Shown piece after piece: positions 33,860 through 44,695 of a DNA stretch of 64,000 nucleotides. Under the pieces are notes generated by a model. It was given only the letters and a program-made list of their open reading frames with translations. It ran no database searches and was not told where the DNA came from. The first letter of the stretch is position 1; every line of letters begins with the position of its first letter. The stretch is taken from positions 186,001 to 250,000 of the forward strand of contig JADWQK010000072.1 of the NCBI GenBank assembly GCA_017933935.1, in the 5' to 3' direction. This DNA comes from Sesamia nonagrioides. Lineage: Eukaryota; Arthropoda; Insecta; Lepidoptera; Noctuidae. The position numbers were made by a program, and so were the translations under genes.

Positions 33860-34062
33860 TTACCCAATTAAAGGCCCGTCCACCTGCTGCCATCACATAC
33901 AACTACGTCGACGGCGTGCTTACGTGCCCTCAGTGTGCACGAAGTTTCGCCGCCAAGATAGGCTACATAAGCCATCTTCGGGCGCATGAGCGCCAAATCA
34001 TCGGCTAGGAGTCGAAGTGGTCGCTGTGGCCGAAATCGGTCGGGAACATCATCATCAAATAA
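33860..34062 (+). pseudogene. Retroelement 3' end with a C2H2 zinc finger
   Basis: The frame ends with one canonical C2H2 finger: CPQC, twelve residues, H, three residues, H (LTCPQCARSF, GYISHLRAHERQ), and a stop at 34006. Then come GTGGCCGAAATCGGTCGGGA and an ATC repeat tail. Similar finger-plus-tail ends occur on lepidopteran LINE fragments as I recall them, so I call it a retroelement end rather than a host zinc-finger gene. The upstream part of the same frame is an unrelated RTE tail. Confidence 0.55.
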
Positions 34063-34167
34063 ATTTGGACAAAATTTACATTGAACAATTCCGTTACCTA
34101 AATACGGCCCTTACAGCTCTTAACACTTTAACGTAAATGTTATTATACAAACTTTACTGAGTACATA

Positions 34168-34311
34168 ATCAGCCTGTAATGTTCCCACTGATGACACACA
34201 GGCTTCCTCTCGCTGAGAGGGAGTGGGCCGTAATCTACCACGCGGGCCCAGTGTGGGTTGGTAGATGTCATAGATCTTCGAAGTTTTTGCGTCTGGGACA
34301 TGACGGTTCCT
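34168..34311 (+). repeat. Diverged interspersed repeat, copy 1 of 3
   Basis: Shared word order with 37166-37320 and 39404-39610: TTCCCACT..., CAGGC.TCCTC, a 'GTGGGTTGGTAGATGTCA'-type stretch, then a 'CTGGGACATGACGGTTCC'-type end. Class unknown. Confidence 0.45.
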
Positions 34312-34747
34312 TTTTTTTTAATAGTTATAAACTAGTGCTTGACTGCAATCCCGCCTGATTGGTATCCTGGTGATTGGTTGGCCTGGTTGGATTGGGTGAT
34401 TGGTTGATGGTAAAACGCACTAGCTTATTAAGCCTATTCACAAAAAAAAAACTGAGTGAATAGGAAGGAAGACGGCAGTTGAGCGAGGTGATGCAATGGT
34501 TAACCCAACAACACGACCAACGATGCTGCGCCAGAGGATGATCTGGAGACCCTCCACGACCAAACTGCCGACACAACAACATTAGGCACATCGTACCCGG
34601 CACACATCGCAACACAACTGCTCAGACCCGTCCACCGTACGGCTTCACCAGACATCATGCCGGAATACGACGAACCGCTTGGCGGCATGACTTTGTCTGG
34701 TGGGTGGTAACTTATGCCGGCGGCTGATGTTGTTGCCTACCACCGAA
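34312..34747 (-). mobile_element. SINE-D element, full length
   Basis: Minus-strand copy. The 3' tail (left) contains a local expansion of GATTGGTTGG-type words at about 34358-34408 where other copies read GTAAGCAGTGATG. The 5' end (right) ends CCTACCACCGA on the plus strand. Confidence 0.85.
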
Positions 34748-34974
34748 AAAATCCTCGCGATGTGTTCCTTCATCGTTTTGAGAGGAGTCCTTCTCGTTTA
34801 CTGAGTAACGGTACATTAATCAATAGCTACATTACTCTCTAACGTGTAGTGAGTAACGTAGCTACTCATAAAAGGTACATAATAACAACGATAACAGAAC
34901 AAAGTGCATATATAAATAATAAATAAAAGGTATTGACATACTTTTTCACGGTATGATTCACACAAACAAGAAAG

Positions 34975-35034
34975 AGTTTGTCTTTCTATTTATTTAAGAA
35001 AGGAAATATTTTGTAAACGAGGGAATCGAGGCCA
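34975..35034 (+). mobile_element. Foldback MITE right-arm remnant (FB-E)
   Basis: TCTATTTATTTAAGAAAGGA, TTTTGTAAACGAGGGAATCG, GGCCAAT resembles the right arm of the foldback family. No left arm found. Confidence 0.45.
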
Positions 35035-35394
35035 ATGTTTAAATTAAAAAATATATATATATATATTTTATTTTATCCAACATTGCGTACATAATATAAA
35101 TTTAGGCAACCTCAGTAAGTTACAAAAGCACTTGTGTTGGGGCTGTCTCGTTTCTTCCCTTACAAACCAAAATAAGAATGTTGAGACTATAACTACAAAT
35201 ATAGAAAATATGTTAAAAGTGAAAAAGGAATATGTGTAGAAGCGTGTTTGTATGTGTGTGACTGTCTGTCTGTATGCGTGTGTGAGTGTGTGGGGGGGGT
35301 TTATATGAGGGTGTCGGGATAGAAGAGGTATGTGTATGTGTACAAATGTTTATCTACTTCTGACTAGTATATCTTCAGTTTCGTCATAAGTTAA
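35035..35394. repeat. Simple repeats: AT, TGTG, TCTG and a G run
   Basis: An AT dinucleotide run at about 35051-35068, and a GT-rich tract with GTCTGTCTGT and GGGGGGGG near 35250-35300. No gene. Confidence 0.7.
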
Positions 35395-36808
35395 AGTTTT
35401 TTTACACTCAATTCTATATACATAAGTTCACAAATTCTATAGATACTTCACAAATTCTATAGATAACCTCACAAATTCTATGGATAAGCTCACAAATTCG
35501 ATAGATAAGCTTAAAAATTCTATAAATAAGCTCACACATACTATTCCAAACATTCGTAATCGACAATTTAATTAATCAATCTATAGACAGCTAATACTAA
35601 GTACGATCCCCCTCCAGTCCCAAGGCTTTATTTTTCTTCCTCTCTGATTAATGCTCAAGTACGATTGGTAGTAATTACCGCTGTCAGATCACATTAAACT
35701 GCATTTGTCTTATTAATGCGTTAATACGATATCTTGTTAAAGAATTAATAAACCAGAATCTCGTTTTGCGATCTTTGTGTATCTGTATTTGTAGTTCAAA
35801 AAATAAATTGAAACCATACTTGATTAAGAAAAAAGTTTCTGCTTAAAAGAACATTAATTAATTATTGAAATAATTAAATAAATCTTTTTAATTTAATTAC
35901 ATGAAGTACATGCCGCTTTCACATGGTGAGCTAAAAAGTCACAGAGCAATTAATAATTGAAAAATGTATTGACCGCGTAGTCCTGGTGGCCTAGTGGGGT
36001 AGTCGTGGTGGCCTAGTCGTTGAAACACCAGCATCTCAAGTATGAGTGCGCGGGTTCGATTCTAAGTTAGGCAAGTACCAATGTAACTTTTGACAATGAC
36101 AATGTGACAATAGTTTTTTTACACTCAATTCTATATACATAAGTTCACAAATTCTATAGATACTTCACAAATTCTATAGATAACCTCACAAATTCTATGG
36201 ATAAGCTCACAAATTCGATAGATAAGCTTAAAAATTCTATAAATAAGCTCACACATACTATTCCAAACATTCGTAATCGACAATTTAATTAATCAATCTA
36301 TAGACAGCTAATACTAAGTACGATCCCCCTCCAGTCCCAAGGCTTTATTTTTCTTCCTCTCTGATTAATGCTCAAGTACGATTGGTAGTAATTACCGCTG
36401 TCAGATCACATTAAACTGCATTTGTCTTATTAATGCGTTAATACGATATCTTGTTAAAGAATTAATAAACCAGAATCTCGTTTTGCGATCTTTGTGTATC
36501 TGTATTTGTAGTTCAAAAAATAAATTGAAACCATACTTGATTAAGAAAAAAGTTTCTGCTTAAAAGAACATTAATTAATTATTGAAATAATTAAATAAAT
36601 CTTTTTAATTTAATTACATGAAGTACATGCCGCTTTCACATGGTGAGCTAAAAAGTCACAGAGCAATTAATAATTGAAAAATGTATTGACCGCGTAGTCC
36701 TGGTGGCCTAGTGGGGTAGTCGTGGTGGCCTAGTCGTTGAAACACCAGCATCTCAAGTATGAGTGCGCGGGTTCGATTCTAAGTTAGGCAAGTACCAATG
36801 TAACTTTT
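35395..36808 (+). repeat. Exact 697-bp direct duplication with 20-bp filler
   Basis: 35395-36091 and 36112-36808 are identical as far as I can read them line by line. The offset is a constant 717 bp, so there are no indels. Between them are 20 bp reading GACAATGACAATGTGACAAT. Each copy holds a 21-bp minisatellite at its left and the tRNA-like head of SINE-A at its right. In copy 1 the SINE stops abruptly at the junction; in copy 2 it continues into its body. So copy 2 appears to preserve the original right-hand context. Confidence 0.95.
35424..35548 (+). repeat. Minisatellite, ~21-bp unit, six copies
   Basis: Units vary around AAGCTCACAAATTCTATAGA plus T, with lengths of 20-21 bp. The array is repeated identically in the second copy of the large duplication (about 36141-36265). 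Confidence 0.85.
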
Positions 36809-37099
36809 CTAAAGTTATATGTACTTTCTAAGTATATCTTGGAGACTAATGACTGAAGGTGAAGGAAAACATCTTGAGGAAACCTGGACTTTAAGGTGCG
36901 TATTCCAGAAGGAAACTCAAGCATTGATCTCTGCTTAAACATTACATAGGATTAGTTTTAACCAATCAAATGGCTTGAAACGAGACTTAAGTAAAGCTTG
37001 AGTTTTGAGTGACGTTCTGTAGCACGGACCTAAGTCTGAAATCGCCAACCCGCATTGAGCAAGCGTGGTGATTACGCTCAATCCTTCTCTGTATGAGAT
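36717..37099 (+). mobile_element. SINE-A interrupted by a MITE
   Basis: tRNA-like head (TGGCCTAGTCG, GGTTCGATTC), body, then a 136-bp insertion, then the body resumes (GTCTGAAATCGCCAACCCGC). The copy stops at CTCTGTATGAG and lacks the usual 3' tail. The head is partly duplicated just upstream (a second TGGCCTAGTGG at 35986-35996 and again at 36703-36713). Confidence 0.85.
36895..37030 (+). mobile_element. Harbinger-type MITE, 136 bp, TAA target duplication
   Basis: Starts GGTGCGTATTCCAGAAGG and ends with the inverse-type TTCTGTAGCACGGACC. TAA flanks both sides (36892-36894, 37031-37033). Uninterrupted SINE-A copies have a single TAA at this spot (ACTTTAAGTCTG), which gives the empty site. 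A 3-bp TWA target duplication is the signature of PIF/Harbinger transposases. Confidence 0.85.
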
Positions 37100-37165
37100 T
37101 AAAAGAGAATAATGTTCTTTGTGCCCTCTTCTTAGCCCTACAATATGTAACCTGCATAGAGAAAT

Positions 37166-37320
37166 CAGCCCGTGACCTTCCCACTACAGGGACGTAAGCC
37201 TCCTCACTGTAAGAGTGAATAGGTGTCATCCAGCACGGGGCCTTAGTGCGCGTTGATAGTTGTCACAAATCTCCTAATTTTCGATATCTAAGATATAACG
37301 GTCTCCTCACGATATTTTCC
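37166..37320 (+). repeat. Diverged interspersed repeat, copy 2 of 3
   Basis: Related by word order to 34168-34311 and 39404-39610 (TTCCCACTACAGGGACGTAA, GTTGATAGTTGTCA, ATAACGGTCTCCTC). Weak match. Confidence 0.35.
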
Positions 37321-39074
37321 GTGACCGTTTTGAGAGTTTTCAAATTAAGATAATATTCTATCTAATGAACCAGATTATTCAGATTGCCTTCCAATAAATA
37401 AATTCATAAAAGATTTACCCACCAAACAGCATACAATTAATTACCGCGGTCGATCAAAGTTAATGACACATTGACACATTTAGATCCATCATCAAATTAC
37501 AATTTTACAACCGTGCGTACACGCAATAAAGGCAGCAACATACTTTTCCTTTACAGTCGAAATTTCTCAACAATAACAAGGCGTTAAAGGCCATAAAATG
37601 GTAAAAAAACTCGCGAGTATCGACCTAATCCGCGACCACAGTCATTAGCACACAGATAGATTTACAATAGCCATAATCCTTTCTGAAACTTACTTCCATA
37701 CACCATGATAAATAGGCAGTTACATAAACAAGATATCAGTCCATATCCATCCTTATCTATAGGGTGTTAAGTATTGCCAGTCTTTTCAGGGGCTGTAAAG
37801 TTTTCGTTGGTTTACGCTCGCCACCCAGGGCGCACACAGCCTCTATAAATGCGTACAATTTACAACGATCTTAACTTGAAGTTGAAAAGTTGGTCTTGTT
37901 ACGTGAACCTGTAAAGATAATGGGATATATAGGAAAAAATATTAAGAGGATATATAAACTGAACTAAGAAGGGTTTATCTCGGCGGAGGATGATATTCGC
38001 GACTATGTGTGTGGTGGTATTTTATCGACTGCAAGCCTGAGTTATACGGTAAAGTCGTTTATATTAGCACCTTATGTGGCGTTGTTTAACTTATCTGTAC
38101 GGTTAATTAACATGGGCAAATTAATCTTCCGCGTAAATCGGGGCAAAATCTAGGTTAATATGTTAGTGAGCTGTAAAGGTACAGGAGGCAGTATGAACAG
38201 CTGGGGGTAGGAACGACCTAAGTATGTAAGGTATACTCATGCATCACTCATCTAAGGTTAAATAAAGAGACACCCCTGAATTTTCGCGTCACTTCAGATC
38301 CACACAGGATCGCGTGGATGAATGGAGGTGTTCCATATGTCAAAATGTAAAATTATACATGGTGTTTGTCATTGTAAAATGTCCTGACCCCCATGAACGA
38401 AGTTAATCTAAAATTTAAAGAAAAATGCAAAGAATTTCATAGATAAAAGAACTTCTTCCTACATCACCAAGGGATTACTCATTAGCATCCTCAAATAAGG
38501 GGCAATATAACTCTAAAATCATGGCAAAGTTCACAACAAAGTATTCGCAACAATGTGCTGCGGGTTTATTATTTTGTTTTGTGTCTATTAAGAATTTAAG
38601 ATAGGTTCGTAAGCCGCTCGTAAATCTGTGGTGTTATCAAAATGCCGACGCTGCTGGAAAATGATAGATTAGGACTCGGTTTATAGAGCAGCTTCGTATG
38701 GGGCGAGATAATAAAATACAGGTTGCGACCTGCGAAATACACGGTGTAAGGCAAGAGCGACAAAGGAATTACAAGCGAAGCTACAATGAAGTTACAAGCG
38801 AAACCACTAAATCCGAATTATGTATTCACGTAACTTCTCTCAACATTACGGTTTTCGGTATTGATTTTTTTTTTTATATTAGGTGTACAAATACCTAAGT
38901 TTCCGCCTTTTAATAAAACATGGCCTCACTAAGAGGTTACGTTGAAATTTTCAGATGTAAAATGTGATATCGTAAGTTCGGACATCTGATAAAAACATAC
39001 ACTTAGAGTATTAATGACTCTGTATCAGTATTACATATATATTTTTGTGCAAAAATGTAAATTTTTGTACCGAA
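37321..39074. other. No gene seen
   Basis: 1.7 kb of unique-looking DNA with no recognised transposon. A 66-codon frame at 38698-38898 has no known motif. Confidence 0.45.
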
Positions 39075-39400
39075 CAAGCGTCTTTTGCGGGAACTTTTAT
39101 TACTTCTTTAATTTGAAGAAATCTGCTTCTGAGGCCCATCGATTGCTTGTAGAAGTTTGTGGTGAAGCTGCTTTATGAGAGAGAAGTTGTCGTGAGTGGT
39201 TTCAAAAGTTTAGAAACTGTGAAGACAAAGAACGTAATTTAAGACGGAAATCGAAGACATGGAATTTGAAATATTATTGGAGGAAAATAGAAGGAAGGGG
39301 AAACACGTGCCCATTACTACTCCAGATATGACAAAATTATTGTCCTACATGATAATGCTCCTCAAAATGTTATAAAGGCTGCCGAAACTTATTTGTACAC
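39075..39400 (+). pseudogene. mariner-like transposase fossil with internal deletion
   Basis: The first part encodes the N-terminal helix-turn-helix region typical of mariner (FNLKKSASEAHRLLVEVCGE, then a stop, then CREWFQKFRN and KERN). After EFEILLEEN the frame jumps to a YDKIIVLHDNAP-like block (HDNAPQNVIKAAETYL), which carries the second catalytic aspartate. The first DD34D aspartate and the region between are deleted. Frameshifts and stops make it nonfunctional. Confidence 0.75.
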
Positions 39401-39403
39401 CTA

Positions 39404-39610
39404 TTATCCCACTGCTATCCCACTGCTGAGCACAGGCCTCTTCAATGTGACAGGGAGTGATAGAGTCACCGTGGAGGCATCCCACACGAGAGCCCAATGA
39501 GGGTTAGCAGATATCACGAATTGATATCTACGATGTCTTTAGTTCCAGGGCATTTTTACACCGATTTCCTCGCGATGATTTCCTCAACAGTTGTTTCCTT
39601 CAACCTCATA
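39404..39610 (+). repeat. Diverged interspersed repeat, copy 3 of 3
   Basis: ATCCCACTGCTGAGCACAGG, GGCATCCCACACGAGAGCCC, GGGTTAGCAGATATCACG, TTCCTCGCGATGATTTCCTC. Related to 34168-34311. Confidence 0.5.
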
Positions 39611-39937
39611 AATAACAATATGTCGTCATAACAACTTAATTTCAAGTTAACAACTAATGTTGTAATACAACAAATCAACGTTAAAGTAGTTCTGTTTGTG
39701 TTAAACATTAATATTTCAAAAGTTAGATAGGTGTCATAAATGAATTAACATATTGATATAAAATGTCTAAGAACCGTTTTCTATTTAAAACAAAACACAA
39801 TAATTATTAGTAGGTAGTAGTATAATTTACTATGTAACTTTGTATAAAATATAATACCTTCTGTTACTACTTACTGTTAGCTTACATCGTCCCACCGCTG
39901 GGCAAAGAACTCTCCGCATTACTTCTACTTCTTACTA

Positions 39938-40101
39938 TCCTGCCCCCTAATCAGCGAATACATTTTTGTCAAATGATTGCGACTAGTTGGGATCGTTTTG
40001 ACCGAACGGACCAATGCAATGGGCGGTTCGAACGATCCCAATTGATGCCAACTAGTCGCAATCATTTGACAAAAATGTGTTCGCCGATTAGGGGGCTGGT
40101 C
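39938..40101. mobile_element. Foldback MITE with ~60-bp inverted arms
   Basis: GCCCCCTAATCAGCGAATAC and the following ~45 bases (including TGATTGCGACTAGTTGG) recur inverted at the right end, with a small insertion. TA flanks both sides (39936-39937, 40102-40103), consistent with a Tc1/mariner-type target duplication. An RTE-like tail scrap (TCGTCCCACCGCTGGGCA) lies just to the left at 39888-39905. Confidence 0.75.
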
Positions 40102-40103
40102 TA

Positions 40104-40918
40104 AAGTAGACAACTGGTCGTTTATTTTCTACAGCTCGTCCTATCATCTTCTCTCTTTTTCAGAGTTTCACGTGGTGGTTATTTTAGCCCATAACTTATA
40201 CAGGTATTGGTTCGCATTGACGCGCTGGCGTGGGTTTTCGTCTGTCTCTCCGCCGGCCGGGTGATACCTCGTCTTTCAGTCCTTATATGTCACTCTGTCC
40301 ATAGCCTTACCTATCCTGCCATCATGGAAATGCAAACACGATATTCAAAATAATTTTTCAAATTTATGTTATTTCAAGCTATACTTACAAATATTACTTA
40401 AATACTTTATTTTAATGGTGGATAAGTTGATTTCAGAAAGACTATTGAAAAATATTATCAAATCGGCCAAGAGTGTATCGAGGCACGCTCAGTATAGGGT
40501 TTCGCAATTTGTCGTCCGTCACCTCACAGTTAATGACCCCTCTTAAGAGTTACATAAGAGATAAAAATAGGCGTTACTTTGAGTTGACATACTAAGTACG
40601 GAATCCTAAATAAGGGCTCAAAAAGTCGGTGATATCTGAAGAAATACTTATGTATTCCAACTATTAAATAGCTCATACGGGCCTGACCCCATCAACTCAG
40701 GAAAAATCTTTACAGCAAAAAGTAGCTCAAAGTACAGCGCCATCTCTCGAGTAATTGGATTACTAATTTATACAAACTAGACGATCAATGATGCAATCCA
40801 AAATTACTACCAAAAATGTGATGTTGAATTTTTTTTGGTAATTTTGGAATACGTGTAATATTTGCATAGATAAAAAAAATGCTTGCATATACGATTAAAT
40901 TACAAATTAATTCAAAAA
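40104..40918. other. No gene seen
   Basis: Unique-looking DNA with no recognised repeats or coding motifs. Confidence 0.45.
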
Positions 40919-41159
40919 TTCACTCTAGCGTTGAAGATACTCAAATTGTAGTCCGACAGAAACATCGTCGCTGGCAAATTGTTCCAGTCCCTCAATATAC
41001 GCGGTATAAAAGAGGAGGCAATTTGAGTGTCTTCAAGGCAGCTAGAGTGAACAGATCAACAGACTCTTAATAAACTGGCGCGCTTTACCATCAACGGTTG
41101 CATCACTGCTCACCATCAAGCAGGATTGCGGTCAAGCACTAGTTTATATATTACAAAAA
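40919..41159 (+). mobile_element. L2 LINE 3' end with inverted 5' part
   Basis: 41020-41159 is a plus-strand L2 3' end (AATTTGAGTGTCTTCAAGGC to the tail). 40919-41019 is the adjoining upstream L2 coding segment in the opposite orientation. About 33 bp are present in both halves. This is the structure expected of twin-priming insertion. Confidence 0.75.
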
Positions 41160-42025
41160 TAAATATCACACTTTAGGGAGGAAATGAAAAAAAAAACATT
41201 CTCTACTTTACATGTATGGACTAAAATATTAAAACATTTTTTTTTTTTTCACTTTTAATATACCAATTTGTTAGCGTGATTGATAATATACATATTGATA
41301 CCAAATTTCAGCTTCCTAGCGCTAACGGTCGCTAAGATTAGCCGCAGACAGACAAACTTTGCGAAACTACATATAAGGGTTTCTAGTTGTAATGTTAACT
41401 GAACTTTACTGTATAGGGATTGAAGTTAATTTTTCCGTTTACTCATAATTATTTACGTTTCGCACATACAGAGTGGCGCTGACAATACGACAATAAATTA
41501 AACATCGTGTACCTCAACAAATTCTCAATCTCTTAAAAAATCATATAAATATATCCATTAGTTTAGTCACTGGAAACCATTTTTAATTTTTCACATTTTC
41601 TACATGATGTACATGTTGATAAGGAAGCGCTTACAGGTTAATGACCGCCGTATCCCGCGGTACTAAACTTTAATAATAATGGCGCCAAAGAACAAGTCGA
41701 TACAGGACCGCGCTGTCACCCGCTGATCGGAGGTCATTGAACCAATATTTTAAAGGATGTTCTATTCCGCTTGCAATTTTATGCGATTTAGTTTGTTTGA
41801 AATTTCCATTTTTTTATTTTTGATGCTAGTTTTTTTTCTATGGTTTAGGATTATTCCTATGAACCAGCATTGTTCGTGTTTTCATTTATTGTCGTATTGT
41901 CAGCACCACTCTGTATATCGTGAATTAAGGTACGTATGTACGGTAGTGTACGTGTCAAATAGAATCTCCGAAGTGTTTTAGGAATGTACTGAAAACTGAA
42001 TAAACATCAACAGTTTGAAAGAGTA
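41160..42025. other. No gene; one common repeat motif
   Basis: 41270-41395 contains ACCAAATTTCAGCTTCCTAG and AGACAGACAAACTTTG, a word pair frequent in lepidopteran repeats. No second copy in this window. Nothing else recognised. Confidence 0.4.
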
Positions 42026-42201
42026 CAGTGCGTTGGGGTAAGATCGGCCTTGGGGTAAGAACGTACAAATCAAATAGACCATTTATTATCCATTTGCCAT
42101 TTGCTATCTTAATGTAGCTAGCATTAAAAAATAAAGCCAAATAACTGGGATATTTGATTTGTACGTTCTTACCCCAAGGACGATCTTCCCCCAACGCACC
42201 T
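42026..42201. mobile_element. MITE with ~48-bp terminal inverted repeats
   Basis: The left end GTGCGTTGGGGTAAGATCGG, CTTGGGGTAAGAACGTACAA is inverted at the right end with about two mismatches. TA lies outside both ends (42024-42025, 42202-42203). It has no coding capacity. Likely Tc1/mariner-type by target site. Confidence 0.8.
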
Positions 42202-43334
42202 TAACCTTCACAATTAGTATACATTATTCCATAGATAGTAAATATCTGTTACAGAAATTTCACCGATTTAGAAGTTTTTAAATCCGACCGTGTTTATTAG
42301 GTATATATTTGCGCAATAAAACTTACAAATTGACAATTATTGCTTTAGCGGAGTTAGTCTGACGTTTGAAAGACACGGAATTAGTTCCTCAATAGTTAAC
42401 AGATACCTAAGTATGATTTGAAATCACGAACTTATAAATTAAAATTTCATTAATTACAGTATAATCAATTACCGCTAAGTATTAACTATAAATTAGATCT
42501 AAAGATTGAATCGTGGAATTGATTTATTCAACTTATTTGCTACAAATTATCTTAGATTTAGATGGTCTTTTGACGTTGTATTTAATACATTACTTTTTTA
42601 TTGGCTTTTAGTTAACAAGATTTTTCAAATTCCAGTAATTTGCGCTGCATCAGTGTCGCTATTTTGATAGATTTAGATCGTACACAGTTAAATTAATGTT
42701 CTCTCGAATTCCGGCAAACGCTAACACAAGATTTTATTTCGACGTATAGAACTCTGAGACGTCTTCATTACGATACGAAGTTCGCTTATACTAAAATTTA
42801 TTTTTTAAGCCAATTTTATTAAGCCAATACATTTTTCTCTTTTTTTTTTTTGTTGTTGTTATGTCAAAGAAAATCCCATATCGTAGCTTCAATACACATT
42901 AAGAATCTGTCGTGTAAGTGCTAACCAATTTATTACCATGTTTACTCCATTCGTGCATCCGTTCTGATGCAAAACATACCTTTATTTGATTTTGTTCTCT
43001 ATTGGTGTGTTAAAATATACAGACGACACAATTGTAAGAAGCGTCAACGGTCAGTTGACAGTTTATACGTAATTTCCTGTAGTATAGACTGACGTGTCCA
43101 CTCTAACAACGAATATGTGAGGGAAGAAACTATAACGATGTGATTCTCTTTCATTTCTTTTCTAAATGTGTTTCATGAGTTTCGTGTATATATGTATTTT
43201 TGAGATTTGGGTTCGATGTTGGATCACATTCAGTCCGTAGCTTCGCCGGCGTTGACGTCGGAAATTATCCCACGGTAACGTAAAATCTCGACAAAACACA
43301 GCATAGATTTCTTCCTAGAAAAATCATAATAAAA
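42202..43334. other. No gene seen
   Basis: AT-rich unique-looking DNA. Confidence 0.45.
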
Positions 43335-43670
43335 TATTGATATAGATAATATTAAACAGATATGATATGCTCTAACAAATTAACTGAAATAAATGTGCCG
43401 ATCGGAGCAGCAGCACACACATGCAATTTTTTTATTCTGCGTACATTTCACACGTTGGTACAGTTTGAGTGAGATGGGGCGCAATCTAAAGCATGGAGAA
43501 GAAAAAGATGGCTAGTGTTTGTCGTTTGCGCTGTTAGTGTTTGTCGTTTATTTTACGAGTGTATCGAGTTACTAAGTTACTAAGGCAAAAGATTAGAATT
43601 ATAATCTTTTGTACGCTTCAAGTTCAATGCGTTAGTGACTTATCTACCTTAGTTTAATATTATATCAATG
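43335..43670 (+). mobile_element. hAT-type MITE, second copy
   Basis: High similarity by eye to 11246-11572 over the full length (GATCGGAGCAGCAGCACACA, AAGATGGCTAGTGTTTGTCG). The flanks TAATAAAA (43327-43334) and TAACAAAA (43671-43678) match 7 of 8, a slightly decayed 8-bp duplication. Confidence 0.85.
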
Positions 43671-44315
43671 TAACAAAATAAAATTTACAATTTACGACAC
43701 AAATCAGAAGAATTAAAAACACTTTAATTCAAACACAAAGAATAAAAAACAAGAACTCTGTTGTCCAAACCGTTCAAACACACAAATTGAATTAATATTT
43801 TATGGCAACAATATCGAATGATGTCACCGGTGTTGTAAAACTAATTAGAGCTCGCATGTCACAGCTGGAAGGTTTATGGCGGCCATTACTGTAAAATGTC
43901 ACTTAAACGTGGCGGATAAAGGTGCACCTAGAATGAAAAACTACGATCATCCAGATTGATCGACGTACACTCGTGTTTCGACATACAGTAGTCTCAGATG
44001 CTGCGCTACCTGAAAGTCAGAATCAACAGAGGAGCCGAGGTAGTGAAGCTCTTCGAATCTCGGAGAATTGAAACACGTACAGTTACATAAGGACTAATAA
44101 AAAATATGGAAGAAAAGGTCATCTTCAACCCCAAATAAATTAGAATAAGGGCAGCAGAATTATGACGTCAAGAAAACATCAATCTGGGAATTACCAACAT
44201 ATTAGAAAATTTAAAGAGACATGTTTGGCAAAGAATGGCGTGATAACCTTCCTCAAGAGTAAAAATTGAGCTACCTGATGGGTGTGGCAGCACTAAACTC
44301 GAAATTTATTTTATA
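43671..44315. other. No gene seen
   Basis: Unique-looking sequence without recognised motifs. Confidence 0.45.
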
Positions 44316-44541
44316 CTAGCTTTCCGCCCGCGGCTTCGCCCGCGTGAAGTTCGGTTATATCGCGCTTTTTAGATTTTCCTCGCGAACATCAATTTTTTCC
44401 GGGATAAAAGGTAGCCTATGTTCTTTCTCAGGGTCTAAAGATTGTCTATGCCAAATTTCATCAAAATCGGTTGAGAGGTTTAAGCGGGAAAGCGTAACAG
44501 ACAGACAAACAGACAGACAGACAGAGTTACTTTCGCATTTT
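44316..44541 (-). mobile_element. Helitron-like element, 5' end lost
   Basis: The CTAG end with GC stem is intact at the left. On the right the copy stops at TTACTTTCGCATTT, so the expected TATAATATTAGTATGGA end is missing, and another repeat follows almost directly. Confidence 0.75.
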
Positions 44542-44554
44542 TGGTTTGCAGGTT

Positions 44555-44695
44555 GGATAAGAAAGAAACCGTGGCCCTGGCGTGGCGCAGGCATGTGAAA
44601 AAACACGGGTGGAATTTAGTCAGTAAAAACCTGACACGCCCTTCCGCTCCGACCAGAGCGGGAGAGGTCAATTGATGATGTCCCATCCCAAACAA
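44555..44695 (+). repeat. Repeat tail shared with 9497-9590
   Basis: GTGGCGCAGGCATGTG, ACACGGGTGGAATTTAGTCA, CACGCCCTTCCGCTCCG, GGGAGAGGTCAATTGATGAT. Opposing frames of 71-84 codons cross the Helitron/repeat junction and are chance. Confidence 0.6.

Noticed and set aside
33625..34008. Host C2H2 zinc-finger gene
   Set aside because: The frame is a fusion of foldback MITE, RTE tail and a retroelement end. Only one finger is present, followed by an ATC-repeat tail typical of retroelements.
35424..35548. CRISPR-like array of short repeats
   Set aside because: Units are contiguous ~21-bp tandem repeats without unique spacers, in a eukaryotic context; it is a minisatellite.
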